In this document: piece by piece, positions 39,213 through 54,000 of the stretch
Position numbering within the stretch: the stretch's first letter is position 1
Layout: every line of letters begins with the position of its first letter
Position numbers and translations under genes: made by a program
Source: Akebia trifoliata
Taxonomy: Eukaryota; Streptophyta; Magnoliopsida; Ranunculales; Lardizabalaceae
DNA length: 64,000 bases
NCBI GenBank assembly: GCA_017979445.1
Contig: CM030708.1
Span: forward strand, 33,794,721 to 33,858,720
Direction: 5' to 3'
Notes under the pieces: generated by a model
Seen by the model: only the letters and a program-made list of their open reading frames with translations
The model's database searches: none
Told to the model about the DNA's origin: nothing

Positions 39213-40680
39213 TTCTTTCATTTTAGTGTGTGTTTGAGAGAGAGAGAGAGATGAATCACGCAATTAGTTATTATTGTCATAGACACTAAGACCAATGAGA
39301 CATGATCTCATTGTTCAAATTATAATAACAAAAATATATTATTAAATTTAATTTTCTTATAGACCTTTTTCTAATCAAATCACAAATTTTGTTGATTCAT
39401 GGATCCTCAAAACACCTCATTTTTCTTCCAAAAATTCACCGGTGAATTATTTTGAGCCTATCCCACCTTGACTTCAACATCAAGTAGAAAATCCTTAGGG
39501 TCTGTTTGATTGCATGGAATTTGTTTTACATGGGATTCAAATTCCTTGAAAAGAATTGTAGCTTGAAAAAATGGATATCATTGCTAGATTGCACCCGAAA
39601 AAATATACTAGAAAAAAGGGGAGAGAGAGAGAGAGATGGGTTGCTTTAATGGGTTGTAGTTGTACCATTGTTTTAAAACTACTTTTGACATCTCATGATA
39701 GTTAGCAATTTGGTGGATGGAAAAAAAATCATTACGAGATTAATTCGAGTATGATTCGAAATATACATTTAGTAGTTCATTTAAAAAATCGAATAACGAT
39801 AAAAATGCGATACAGGAATGGTTCGGGTATAATTCAATTTTCATACTCTAAAATATTTTCAGAATTTCGCATGTATGCATATTAAAATTTTCATAATAAT
39901 CATATCTAAATATTTAGAAAATTTCTTTATCTTTTTAAGATTTATTATTTTTATATTTTATTTTTAAAATACCATCAAAACCCTTCATCTTTGAACTCAT
40001 CCTTAGTAAATTAGTAAAATAAGAACATATGATATTTTTATGCATGTATATCAAACACTTAAACCTTCTTACAAATCAATAACACTTGGATACCTTTGCA
40101 CATATTTCATTCTAATATTTATTCTAAAATAACATATATAGAAAAAAAATTTAAATTAAGGATATATTTTTTTTCTTGTGATTAATTATATTATTAACAT
40201 AAATCTTCATAATGCAAAGCACATACTTTCTGAATTAATTGAATTACCAAGACTCATGTTCAAAAAATCTTAGAGGAGAGAGAAGATATGTAAAATAAGC
40301 GAAAAAGTAATTGTTGATTGATAATTGTGAGATTCGATAATAAACAATAATTAGTACGATAATAATCAATAGTTAGGGATTGTCTAATGATGAAGCCTTT
40401 AAATGTAAAGAGAGAATAATGAAAATATTATCATGCGATATTGAGGTAGAATTTTATTATTATAAAAATATGGGTTAATTTGTATTTTTAACCCTCTTTG
40501 CATAAAGTATTTTTTATTTGTTTAATTCGGGAAAGGAGTAAATTGTGAATGATTTGAAAATGTTCAAAAAGTCAATAATTTTTAATAGGATTTGAATTGG
40601 ACTAAAGTTTTAATTGTTTTGTGCATCATTTGAAAAATTCAGGGAACAATTCATGAATTCTTCGAAGAATTACTAACCAT

Positions 40681-40893
40681 ACTCTCGTCTATGAACGAGA
40701 TCGAATCATCTCGAGTGAGTTGTCCAATTTATTCAGGACGTCTCATTCAACAATAACATAATAGAATGACTTTCGAGATGCAATATACTGACTTTTGAGA
40801 AACATATCAAGTTTGAGATGACTTGTCAACTTATCTTGTTAGTGGACGATACCAAGACGAATCGTCTCGGTCTTAGATGAGATTTAAAACCAT
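40681..40893. mobile_element. One-ended relative of the 24479 inverted-repeat element
   Basis: Read on the minus strand, the right end gives TATGGTTTTAAATCTCATCT followed by AAGACCGAGACGATTCGTCT, matching the start of 24479-24688. The opposite end is not recognisable. Confidence 0.45.
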
Positions 40894-41719
40894 AAGTTGT
40901 ACATCATTTTATCATGGGATTGGGTAAGAAAATGAAATTTAGTTAAAAAGAAGAAAAATGCAATTTAGTTAAAAATGAATTTTCAAATGAGGGTGGAAAA
41001 TTATTTTTTTTATGAAAAATTAGAATTCAGACAACAAAAATATTTCCCTGGGGATATATTTCTCCGCCAATTTTCCACGTGTAAACATGTCTATAGATTA
41101 AAAAACCACACCATCTTCTACTTTTCATGAATCCTATCTTAGAGATTTGAAGTTAAAAATTTAAGGAGGTATATGTCAGGAATATGAAAACACATGGGTA
41201 CATCTAAAATATTCACGAAAACACATGGATTTGGGTAGGAAACAAATCGATTCAATACCGGATCAGTACCACTTCAATATCAATCCAATTTTTTTTTAAA
41301 CATGTAACTAATCCAATTGGATTAATGAATATGTGAACTAAATCTCATCCGTTTCATTTCATCTTTAATCCAAATCAATCCAATCCAAATACGTGCCTTA
41401 TTTCAAATTATCAATGCTTAAAAAAAAATCATATAAAATTTTAAAAATATACTTTTCAACTGTAGATATAGAGGGAAATCAAAAAGACAAAAAATATCAT
41501 CTATATATATTTATATGAAATGAAGAACAAAAAAAAAATTATATTATATTCAAATCAATTTTTTTTTCAAAGTGGATTGGAGTTCATGTGAAGCTGATCC
41601 AAAATTGTATTGAATCTAAGATTTCAATCAAACCTGAATCAAAAATCTGATTTTTCATGTTTTTCAGATCGGTTCGAACATCGGTATATTTCGGATCATT
41701 GCCAGCCCTTTCGTGGTTG

Positions 41720-41873
41720 TGGTCGTGCTTGGGTGACACAAACAGTAACACAATGACGTGGTGGCGTGCATATAACCGTAGATGTTTTTCCGTGAGATAC
41801 GAGTAAAAACCATCTACGGTTATGTGTGCACCTCTGCGTCGTTTGCGGCACCCTTGTGTCACTCCAGCATTGG
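41720..41873. mobile_element. Mutator-like foldback MITE in the VPS15 promoter region
   Basis: Ends are GTCGTGCTTGGGTGACACAA and GTGTCACTCCAGCATTGG. The core ACATAACCGTAGATGG pairs with CATCTACGGTTATATGC around a CGTATCTCACGG loop. It ends about 165 bp before the VPS15 start codon, so it is within or beside the promoter. The target duplication is not clear. Confidence 0.7.
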
Positions 41874-42038
41874 TATATCCAAAATTTCAAATAATCCTAA
41901 AAACTCAGATTCATCACATCGATCATCCATGTCAGTTGCTTTAATTACACTCCATTTAAAACCAAAAAAGTTCTATTTATTTACAGTAAGAATTCCATAG
42001 ATGAATAGAGACAGAGAGAGAGACACACAGAAGCATAG

Positions 42039-45000
42039 ATGGGCAACAAGATCGCGCGCACGACGCAAGCTTCTGCATCTGAATATTACCTCCATGATCT
42101 TCCCTCCTCATACAATCTAGTCCTCAAAGAGGTTCTTGGTAGTGGTCGCTTCTTGAAATCCATACAGTGCAAGCATGATGAAGGTCTCGTCCTCGTTAAG
42201 GTCTACTTCAAGAGAGGCGATTCTATCGATCTCAATGAGTACGAGCGTCGATTGTTTCAAATCAGAGACATCTTTCGTTCTCTGCAACACCCTCATGTTT
42301 GGCCTTTTCAAGTAATCATCACCAATTCAAATCCCCCCAATTTTTTAATTTTAATTTCGTTTACGATTTGGCACAAAAAAAAAAAAAAAAAACCCTAAAA
42401 ATTCAATTTTTTTTGGGTGAAGTGTTGGCTTGAAACGGATAAAGCAGCGTATCTTCTTCGACAATATTTCTTTAACAATCTCCATGATCGATTGAGTACT
42501 AGGCCGTTCCTTAATCTCGTTGAGAAGAAATGGTTAGCTTTTCAGGTCCATTCTTTAGGGCTCTCTACCTTTTTTATTTATTATTATTTATAATAAATTT
42601 GTGTTTTTGATGATTTGGGATACAATTGTTTGCTTTGCCCAATTCGATTTGTGGTGGTGCAGTTACTCTATGCTGTGAAACAGAGCCATGAGAATCGTGT
42701 TTGTCATGGTGAGATCATTATGATCGTAATTTTGATTTGGTGTTTGATGGTTAGAAAAAAAAAAGATTGATTTAGTGTGAGTGATGGGTTGGGGTTGGTT
42801 TACAGGTGATATCAAATGTGAGAATGTATTGGTTACATCTTGGAATTGGCTTTACCTTGCTGATTTTGCATCGTTTAAGCCGACTTACGTACCTCATGAT
42901 GACCCTTCGGACTTTTCTTTTTTCTTTGACACTGGAGGGAGGAGGCGGTGTTATCTCGCACCGGAGGTTGGTTATGTTCTTCGCTGCTTTGTTTTGCAGA
43001 GTGTTTTAGCATTTCTGTTTGCAACCAATACATTATTTTATTTATTTTATAGTAAGTTATTTGTTTGTTAATGGTTATGCTAACAATTGAATGGATTAGA
43101 TCGTGTCGGTTTTGGGAACAGGCGACACTTTGACATCCGTCCATGCCCATGCTATCAGTTGACATTATGCACTATTAACACTTTTTTGGTTTAAAGTGGA
43201 CGAGTTGGAATGGTTGATTGTGTTTAGTTCCCAATTATGTTTGGGTGATCTAATTCAGATTATTGAACAATTAGATTGTAATATTACTTATTGTAAATCA
43301 ATTAATCCTTTTTTTTTCTTTTGTCATTACCTTTCATAAAAAGGCAACATTACTGAAACATCATGTATTTTGGAAGTTCTGCCAAAGAAAAAAGTTCTTT
43401 GTTGTCTACCTTTTATGAAGATCTTTCTTGAAAATGTTAAGGTTTGACATGGGTGTGGAATTTCAGATTTAACATAAGCTCTATAATAGGATTGATGGCG
43501 TGATAGTGATAGTATAGTTTAAATATTGTAGAACATTGCCATTGCTTCTTCTTTTTCTCTTTTTAATAGTAAGGGCTAAGGACTATAATGGATAATGTTA
43601 TTGGGCATGTTATGAGTTTTGTGTATAGCTAGAGAAAAGGGAATACATACACGAAATTGTATGTTGTGTAACTCTTTTGAGAATTTTTTTTTTTTGAAAA
43701 GTGTAATATATTGAAAGGAGGGCAAAAGAATGTACAAGGAGGCTGAGAAAGCCTCACAGAAAGTAGTAAAAGAAAAGGAAAAGAAAAGCTACAGCATCAA
43801 TGGTTACATAAAGAGTTCCATCTAAAAACAAAGTCGTCAAAAGTGATCCCCGCGAACTCAATGTTCTGTTTCGACCATAGGTATAGAAGGCCCAGGATCT
43901 CCAAGAAACCTATGTGAAAACTGCTAGACTTACAATTGAACACCATGTTATTTCTCTCATTTCACACTCCCCACGCAATAGCTGAAGGAAGCATATCCCA
44001 CAGTAGCCGTTTTTTGGTGTGGAAAGCATACTGGTCCACCCTTCTAACAACGAGGAAAGACCCAATTAATACGAAAAAGCCCAAGAAAAGTTGACCACAT
44101 ATTATAAGAGAATGACCAGTGAATTAAAATATGATCAACAGATTCCCCATCCCTCAAGTAAAGGGGACAACAATTGGTAGTAATCCAACCCCGAGCAATC
44201 AAATTATCCAATGTAAGAATCCTTTCGATGGAAGCCAACCAAACAAAAAAGGAGATTTTAGAAGGAATTGACCTGGACCAAATGATGAATCCCGATAGGA
44301 GTCGCTCTACAACAGGAGTGAGCCTCTTATAGAAAGACCTGACAGAGAATCTCGAATCCTTAGCCCTTGTCCATTCCCACTTATCATGTTCGTTGTCAAT
44401 GAGGTGAAACGCATGCAGGAGATCAAGGAAAGATGTTACCTCAGTTAGCTCCCAATCATTAAAGTTTCTCCTAAACCCCAAATCCCAAGAAGGACTGGAT
44501 TCGTTATCAATCAAACACTGCTGAATTGAGCAGTTTTTCTTAAGAGAACATGCGTACAAAGACGAAAATTGAGTAGCTAGAGGCAATGTGCCGCACTAGC
44601 TGTCTTCCTAAAATCTAATTTTGTCCCCCAAACCTGCTTTAAACCTAATCTCTTCCTCGAAATCCTTATTCACTCTCAGAATCCTTTTCCAAACACTACA
44701 CTCATACGATTCTTTAGACTCGTTGCTACACTAGCCTAACCTCCTCTCCCCATACTTGGCCATAATGACCTTCCTCCAAAGATTGCCTCTCTCCTTGTTG
44801 AACCTCCAAAGTCATTTTCCTAAAAGCGCTCTATTCGCTAATCTAAGTCCCCTAATGTCCAGCCCCCCATTCTTCTTAGACATGCAAATGACCTTCCATC
44901 TAACCAAATGGTACTTTCTCCTACCGTTCCTTTCATTCCACAAAAAGTTCCTCATAAACCTTTCCAATCTTATTTCAACGGACCTCGGAAGTGTGAATAA

Positions 45001-48000
45001 CGTGAGAAAGTACATCAGGATACTTGTTAAGGTGCTTTTGATTAAAGTTACTTTCCCTCCTTTCGACAGATAATTGGCCTTTCACATACTCAACCTCTTT
45101 TCTAATCTCTCAACCATACCATCCCAAATTTTGAGGTTATTGTAGGGTGCTCCCAACGGTAGGCCCAGGTAAGATGTGAGCAAGGAATCATACCGACATC
45201 CCAAAATTATAGCCATCAAATGGATATCGTTCACCTCTCCTACCCCGAAAAGCTTGTTTTTCTGCAAATTAATGTGTAATCCTGACATTACCTCAAAGCA
45301 ACACAATAGAATGCGAAACACCCTCACCTTGTATCTCGAGTGCTCCAAAAAAACTAGTGTATCATATGCAAATTGAAGGTGGGAAATCAGAGAACCGTCA
45401 TTCACCTTAAACCACGACAATTTTCCAAACTCGACCTCTCTTCTAAATAATCTGCCCAGGGCTTTAGCTATAATAAGAAACAAGAAAGCTTTTGAGAATA
45501 TTCTTTGATGGAGGGCCTAGAAATTTCTTTCAAATTTTTTGCCGAAGGAGAACTTTATTTTGTAGGACTAAAGAGGCATAGTTCCTTTTGTGTAGTAATA
45601 TAGGGAAAATAAAAAAGGATGAATGGAATAATTGCACAAGAAATATGGCTTATGCTGTCTCTTTGAAAGTAATGTTTCTTTCATGGGAGATGAGGTTGAA
45701 GGAATCATGGATAAATTATAAAGAAAAGAATACTACATTGACACAATCCAATCCCCATAAAACAGGCATATTGTATTTTTTTTTCTAATAAATAAATACA
45801 TGTTATTAGAGAAGGAAAGGGTGGCTGAGATACCAACCCAACAGAGGTACAAGAATACAAGGACTCAAAACAACGACCCATTGTAACATTGCAGTATTGC
45901 AAAACCAATCCCAGCTCCCCACAAAATCATTAAAGAAGACTCTCGTAAAATCTGTAAACACATTACACCAATAGAAAAGACCCATAAAAGAAATCACAAA
46001 GATGATCAGTTTTTTGCCGGACTTGTATTAGGTAAAGCAGGACAACGAACTTTCATCTGTCATGTGGTTTTATTTGAGTTTTTCTTATTTTTTTCATCAA
46101 ATAAAGTTGCAATCATTTCTTCGAACAATAAATTTCATGTGTCCCATAGGCCATTGAGGTATTTACTACGTGCGTGCTTCCATTTATTATGTTTATGTGA
46201 GATGATCCAATTTAAATTGTTTGCCATTTTCCAGAGATTTTACGAGCATGGAGCTGAGATGCAAGGTGCGCCAGATGCCCCTTTAAGGTCATCTATGGAC
46301 ATCTTCTCTGTAGGGTAAGCATTCTTTATTGCTAAAACCATTATATTTAATGGTGACATGGGTTGTATCTACTTGAACAGATATAGTGGCATTTTAGTTA
46401 TTTCTGAAATGTTTGTAGCTCATTTTCATTGATTATGTTGTGAATTCGGTTTTAAAAAGTGCATTAAATTTGGGTTTTCAATGTCTATTTCGGTTGGTCC
46501 AGAAATGGATATATTTTTATCAGTATGGAAATCAATATAATTTTTAGGGAATGTTGTGAAAATGATGGAAATAGTTATAAAGTATTTCATTGAAATTTTA
46601 ATGAATGGTAAATATACATGAAAACACATTGATAAGTTATCAAATTACATTAAACAACCATAAAAAGTGTAGAAATGAAGGTCAGTAGCACTGTGCTCCA
46701 CATTGTCACATGTATCATAGAGCCTACCAGCAAAATCAACTATTATGTATGAAATAAAAATAGTAATTTAACATTAACCACATAAATCCTAATTTGTTTC
46801 CTCGATGTATACTACATACATCCTAATATGTAAACCATTTGCTTAAATGAATAATGACCATTTTCTACAGAATCTCTGGCATCTCACTGAGCCCATATGT
46901 TTTTTTCCCCACTCCCATCTTGGAGTTCTTTTCTATCAATAAATTTATTTTAAGGATTTACACTTCTATGAGCAATTTTCGTTAAATCAGTTGTCTTTCT
47001 GGATGGAGGCAGGGACGTTTACTACGTAGTGAAGTACTTTTTCAATCAAATATTTTTATTGAAATCTGGTTACTTGCATGGTTTCGTGCACTCAAATTCT
47101 TCCAAATATCTAATCAATTTGCATTTGCCTTGTTACATTTCCAGATGTGTTATTGCAGAGCTTTTCCTTGAGGGACAACCATTGTTTGAACTATCCCAGC
47201 TACTTTCCTATCGCAGAGGACAATACGATCCTAGCCAAACCCTTGAAAAGGTGGTTTATTTTATGACAGCATGAATAAATATCATACTTTTTAGATCTTT
47301 TTGTCTATTCTCACTTGAGTTATGTTCATAATCATCCGAGATGCTATGTTTGTGGGTGCAGATTCCAGATTCTGGAATCCGCAAGATGATACTTCATATG
47401 ATTCAGTTGGATCCAGATTCCCGACTATCTGCTGAAGGCTACTTGCAGAGCTATGCAGCTGTTGTGTTTCCTTGCTATTTCTCCCCATTTCTTCATAATT
47501 TCTTTTCCTGCTTGATTCCTCTTGATTCTGATACGAGGGTAAGGAACTTCTGCAAACCTAATTCCTTCTGATGAGCGAGTCCTAGTGACTTCAACTGTAA
47601 TTTTTGTTGTAGGTTGCAGTGACGCAGAGCGCCTTCCATGACATACATAAGCAAATGATGATCAATAGATCAAGTGAGGAGATAGGCACTGTTTCATGCT
47701 TATCTCCCAACTCTATAAATAATGAGCCTTTACAACCGATGGAGAATGCAAAACAGAACAGGAATTCTCTGAAGGATTCCTTGGGGAAGAAAGGAGAACT
47801 ACATAAAGGCCTCTTTGGTGATCAGTTTCGTCTTGTTGGTGATATTAGTACACTCCTTAGGGATGTAGAAAAAAGTAACCATAGTTCTAGCACTAAGTCA
47901 GTACTTGAAAATGTGCCTAGTATTGCTTTGGGAGGTTCTGATGCTGGATCCGCATTTCCACAAAATCCTGGTCACATTAGTAAGCAATCTCCAGGCGAGC

Positions 48001-51000
48001 TTCTCAAAACTATTTCCAAGGGATTTAAGGGGAATGAGCATCCCCTTTTGAGAAAATTCACTAAAAGTGACTTGGATTCATTAATGTCCGAGTACGATAG
48101 CCAATCAGATACTTTCGGAATGCCTTGCTTTCCTGTCACCCAACATAATATGATCTGTGAAGGTATGGTCCTGATTGCATCACTATTATGTTCATGTATA
48201 CGAAGTGTTAAGTTGCCACAGTTGCGAAGGGGGGCTGTACTCCTGCTGAAGTCATGTTCCTTGTATATCGATGATGAAGATCGCTTGCAGCGTGTACTTC
48301 CCTATGTTGTTGCGATGCTTTCTGATCCAGCAGCAATAGTGCGCTGTGCTGCCTTGGAGACTTTGTGTGACATTTTGCCATTAGTTCGAGATTTTCCTCC
48401 CAGTGATGCCAAAATTTTTCCTGAATATATTCTTCCGATGCTATCTACAGTTCCAGATGATCCAGAGGAAAGTGTGCGGATTTGTTACTCCAGCAATATT
48501 TCCAAACTTGCACTAACTGCATATAGATTCTTGATTCAGTCACAAAACTTGACCGAAGCGGGAGTTCTTGATAGATTGAATCCGCTCCAGAAATCATCAG
48601 CTCCATCTGTTGAGACATCGGGACGACTGCAGAGTGAGAGCAGTGATGCACAGCTTGCACAGTTAAGGAAATCCGTGGCAGAGGTTGTTCAAGAATTGGT
48701 AATGGGCTCAAAGCAAACTCCAAATATCAGGAGAGCGCTCCTACAAGACATCGGAAATCTATGCTTCTTCTTTGGCCAGAGGCAGAGTAATGACTTTCTG
48801 TTACCCATCCTTCCGGCTTTTTTAAATGATCGGGATGAGCATCTAAGGGCAGTTTTTTATGGACAGATTGTGTTTGTCTGCTTTTTCGTGGGTCAAAGAA
48901 GTGTGGAGGAGTATCTTTTACCTTATATCGAGCAAGCATTAACTGATACAATGGAGGCTGTGATTGTTAATGCATTAGAATGCTTGGCCATGCTTTGCAA
49001 ATGCAATTTCTTGCAGAAAAGGATATTGATTGGCATGATTGAGCGTGCTTTCCCATTACTATGCTATCCAAGTCAATGGGTAAGAAGGTTAGCTGTCACT
49101 TTCATTGCGTCTAGTAGTGAGAGTTTAGGTTCTGTGGACTCCTTTGCTTACCTAGTTCCGTTAATACTTCCTTTAGTCCGCAGACAACCAGCTTCTCTAG
49201 CTTCAGAGAAGTCTCTCCTTTCATGTCTCAAGCCTCCGGTCTCAAGAGAGGTATTGTACCAAGTCTTGGAAAATGCCAGGAGTTCAGACATGATGGAGAG
49301 ACAGAGAAAGATATGGTACAATTCGTCGCCGCAATCAAAACAATGGGAAACTGTGGAGTTGAAAAGGAGAGGATCAGAGGAATTAAATCCCATGAAGATA
49401 TGGCCTGGCAAACAACCTGATTTGCAGGGTCACAAACCTGCCATCGGTGTCACGCATCAACTGGGGCTACCTGAAGCTGAGGATGATGAGGCTAAGTTAA
49501 AAGCAATGGCAAGTTTCATGCAAAATGCTTCAAGTGCAATTGACATTCGAGATCCTCTATGCTCGGATAAATTGCAGTTTTCCGGATTTACTTCCCCACA
49601 TATTAGCGGTGGAAACAGTTTCAACTGTGATGGATCATCAGAAGGCATACCTTTGTATTCCTTCAGCACGGACAAGCGAGCCATGGGAGTTACATCTGCT
49701 GGATCTGATTCTTCATCTCCGGGAAGCTCCGTAGGAATTGGCTCATCATCCTTGCCTTGGATGGATACGGGTAACAAATCTTTTAGTTTGGCAAGTTCAG
49801 TTGTAGCACCTAAGCTTGTTTCAGGATCTTTCAGCATCAGTAATGGCTCCAAACAGTTCTACAAAGTTGTGAGGGAAGCAGAAGGTAGAGAAAATGATCA
49901 AAATGCTTACATTGGGAGTAAAAGTCAAGACATGGGTATCTCTGGCAGCCTAAAGGGGAGCTCATCCATTAATGTGGATGTACCCTCACCAACTGATGTA
50001 ACAGTACTGCCACCTTTTGGGCGAGCATCATCAGTTCCAGACAGCGGATGGAGGCCTCGTGGGGTTCTTGTGGCACATCTTCAGGAGCACCGGTCTGCTG
50101 TTAATGACATTGCCATTTCAAATGACCATGCCTTTTTCGTAAGTGCATCTGATGATTCCACGGTCAAGGTATGGGATACCAAAAAGCTGGAAAAAGACAT
50201 CTCTTTTAGATCGAGGCTTACTTATCCTCTACATGGAAGCCGGGCACTCTGCACTACAATGCTCCGGGGTTCTGCACAATTCGTTGTAGGAGCATGTGAT
50301 GGCACATTACATATGTTCTCTGTTGATTACATCTCCAGAGGCCTGGGCAGTGTTGTTGAAAAATACTCGGGCATAGCTGACATAAAAAAGAGGGATGTGG
50401 GTGAAGGTGCCATTCTCAGCCTGTTGAATTACTCTACAGATGGCTGTCCGAGTCATACAGTTATGTACAGCACCCAAAGCTGTGGAATTCATCTATGGGA
50501 TACAAGAGCAAATTCAATGGCGTGGATGTTGAAAGCAACTCCTGAAGAGGGCTATGTGTCTTCTCTTGTAACGGGTCCTTGTGGGAATTGGTTTGTGTCA
50601 GGGTCTTCGAGGGGTGTGCTTACTCTTTGGGACCTGAGGTTTCTTGTACCAGTTAACTCATGGCAGTATTCTCTGGTATGCCCTATAGAAAAGATGTGTC
50701 TGCTCATCCCCCCTCCAAATGCCTCGCTGTCTGCTACAGCAAGGCCACTGGTTTATGTAGCTGCGGGTTCTAATGAAGTTTCTCTCTGGAATGCAGAGAA
50801 TGGAAGCTGTCACCAGGTAATTGTTAAAAACTATTGTTTGTTTTGCTATCTTTAGCTCCCATCCCAACGTTACTCCTCTCAAAAGTGATACTACCATTGT
50901 TTTCAGGTACTGAGAGTGTCAAACAATGATAGTGAGGCTGAAATGTCAGACCTTCCTTGGGCCTTAGCTAGACCTTCTAGCAAGTCCAATTCTAAGCAAG

Positions 51001-54000
51001 ATATGAGACGGAATACGAATCCAAAGTATCGAATTGATGAGTTGAATGAACCTCCACCGCGTCTTCCTGGTATCCGTTCATTGCTGCCCTTACCTGGGGG
51101 TGATTTGTTAACTGGAGGAACCGACTTGAGGATTCGTTGCTGGGACCATTTCAGGTTTTGGTTGGAATTCTATTTTCCTCTTGGTGTTCTATTGTATATC
51201 TGTTTGGTCTAATCAACTCCTGTTTGACATTGTGTTTCAGCCCTGTTCGTAGTTACTGTGTTTGTGGGCCATCATTAAAGGGAATGGGAAATGATGAGTT
51301 GTATGAAACAAGATCTAGTTTTGGGGTGCAAGTTGTGCAGGTATGTCAAATAATTGTGGCAGATTCGGCTCCCCCTTTGAGAAGTTTGCTAAGTGATTGC
51401 ATTTGCCTTTGTTTGTTCCTCTTCTTTGTCAAAGCTAGGATCAAAATTTTGGTGTCGGATCTTAGCCCCAATGTTCAAACGTCCATCTATTGAACAGTAC
51501 CATATGTTTAAGCTTTGATTTCTTGGCCAAATCTACCACTTTCCCATGCTTAGCCTGAGTTCACGTTCTCACCCTGGGTGGAGTCTCCAGACACACTACT
51601 CGGAGAAATCAATGTCAAAATCTTGGCTTATTTTTATTGAGCTTCGACGGTTTGGTGTTGGTTGGAGTCTGGCAAACCAGCTTACTATGCACGAAGTGCT
51701 CTAAGAGGGAATCAACGAATTTTTATTTTTTTGATAAGAACAGATTTATTAGAAGAGGACAAGACGTCCTCAAAGAAGAGTACCACTTATTTATCATCCT
51801 AGTGTGGAATTTTCTCTTTTCTTTTTTTGAAAAAGAGTCGTGATGAATGAACGTGGTTTTTGGTATGTGGCAAGGGCACAGTACCATTTATATTTTTCTT
51901 CGGGATACACAGGAAAAAGATCTGCAATTCTTTGCCCTTGCCATGTACCAAACGCGTACCAAAAACCGTGTGCATTCATCATTATTCTTTCAAAAATCTA
52001 GTTTTTGGCACCAATGAGTCTGTCCAAAAGAATTTTGGGGTTATTTTATTTTGTTTTGCAAGGTTGTTTGGTATGTATGAGGGGTGAAATCTTCTGAAGA
52101 TCCTGATGTCCTATGCTGGGGTTAGTAGGAAAGATTTAAATATTAGGATTTTTTATGATTAGTACAAGAGATCCTTGCCTGAGGTCTGTTACCTTATTGA
52201 GGATCTAATAAGGGACTGGATGCCTATTTCTAAAGAATTTCAGGATATCAAATTGGATGATTTTACTTCTGATTGGGAATTCTTCCTGTTTGTTTGAAAA
52301 AGATGTAATGGAATTAAGAAAGAAAGAAAGCTGAGAGAGACGAAGCAGCCATGGCTGGACTCTGGTTTGAATAACCAATAATCTTTCCATTGACTTGTCG
52401 TCTCTATATTCTTGTTTTCTATGATATCTCTAATTTTAATACTTTTGTTGGGATACTAAAACAAAGACAAACAAGAAGCAAGCAAGCTTGATGTTTCAAA
52501 ATTTGAGACTTGGTTCTACAGGAAAGAATGACCACTTCTTTAGGTCATAGTTAACAAGAAACTCCTCCTCATCATGAGTGTGCACATCTCTCACCTCTTT
52601 TGTGAACAAGAAACTCCTCCTCATCATGAAGAATTTTCTGTGGAATGACAATAATGATGGTAAAAAGTATCATTTGGTGAATTGGAAGATAGTTTGCACT
52701 CCAAAGAAGAAAGGAGGTTTGGGGATTCGGGGGCTAAGACTTACTAATAAAGCTCTCCTGGGCAAGTGGCTTTGGAGATTCGGGGAAGAAAGAGATAATT
52801 TGTGGAGGAAAGTGGTTAAGGCAAAATATGGAGAGAAGAGATTTGGGTGGTATAGTGAAGAGCCCACCGGGATTTATGGTTGTAGTGTGTGGAGGGGTAT
52901 AATGAAGGGTGTCGAGAAGTTTGAAAGGGAAGTCAGATACAAAGTGGGGATGGGGGACAAGGTCAGATTTTGGGAGGATCTATGGTGCGGAACTTCAACT
53001 CTATCTACTCAATTCCCATCCTTGTATGCTTGCTCGTTGAAAAAAAATAACTCAGTGAGGCAATGTCTGATTCGGGATGGAAACACGGACTCTTGGAATC
53101 TAGGATTTAGGAGGAATTTCAACGATTGGGAGTTGACAAATGTTACATCTCTGCTAGATCTCATCAGTTCAATTCAATTCAGAGATAACGAGCCAGATAG
53201 AAGGGAATGGATCAAGGCCAAGGATAAGAAGTTCTCTGTTAAGTCATTCTATTATTGTTTGTTGCCGGCGGGTGAGGAATCTTTCTATCCATCCATTGTT
53301 TGGTCTGCTCCTGTTCCTTCGAAGGTGTCCTTCTTTCTTTGGCTTGCCTCTTTAGGAAGAATCCTCACCTTGGATAATTTGATCTATCGAGGGTGGATAA
53401 CCCCAAATTTTTGTTTTCTTTGCTCTCGGGATGGGGAGTCTATTAACCACATTCTTATTCATTGTCCTTTTTCTCGAGGTATTTGGATGTTTTTCTTATC
53501 TCGTTTTCAGGTGGATTGGGTACTTCCTTCATCTTTTTGGGCGCTTTTGGAGGGTTGGAATTTAAATATCTTCGATTCTAGGAAGAGATATCTTTGGACT
53601 ATCCTACCGTTCGCAATTGCTGGGGGTCTTTGGAGAGAACGCAATAACAGGGTGTTCCATAGCAAGGAGAGCTCGTCTCACACGGTGACCTTAGAGATCT
53701 TGGGTTTGCTTTTCCTTTGGTCTAAGTTGAGCAAAAACTTTGAGGGAACTTGTTTCCAAGACTTTGTTTTTTAATTGGGATAGCATTTGTGATTTGTAGT
53801 CCCTTGTAGGGCTTGTTCTTTTTGTACTTCTTTTGTCTTTTCCTTTCTTGTTGGCTAGTATCTATTATAGTTTGGGGGCTACCTCAGCCTCCCTTCTTTC
53901 TTTTTATTTATAAAATTTATATTTATCAAAAAAAAAAAAAACTTGTTTCTTGTTTGAACTTCTTTCATTGTTATGTGATCTATTTATCACCTAGGAAACT

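Larger units (their letters stand above)
38810..42038. other. Spacer between the IDD gene and VPS15
   Basis: It begins with the IDD 3' UTR and ends with the VPS15 promoter and leader. No gene was recognised between them. At 39497 TTAGGGTCTGTTTGATTGCATGG is one end of a Harbinger-like element whose other end I cannot place. AT-rich filler with no exons runs from 39700 to 41500. Confidence 0.45.
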
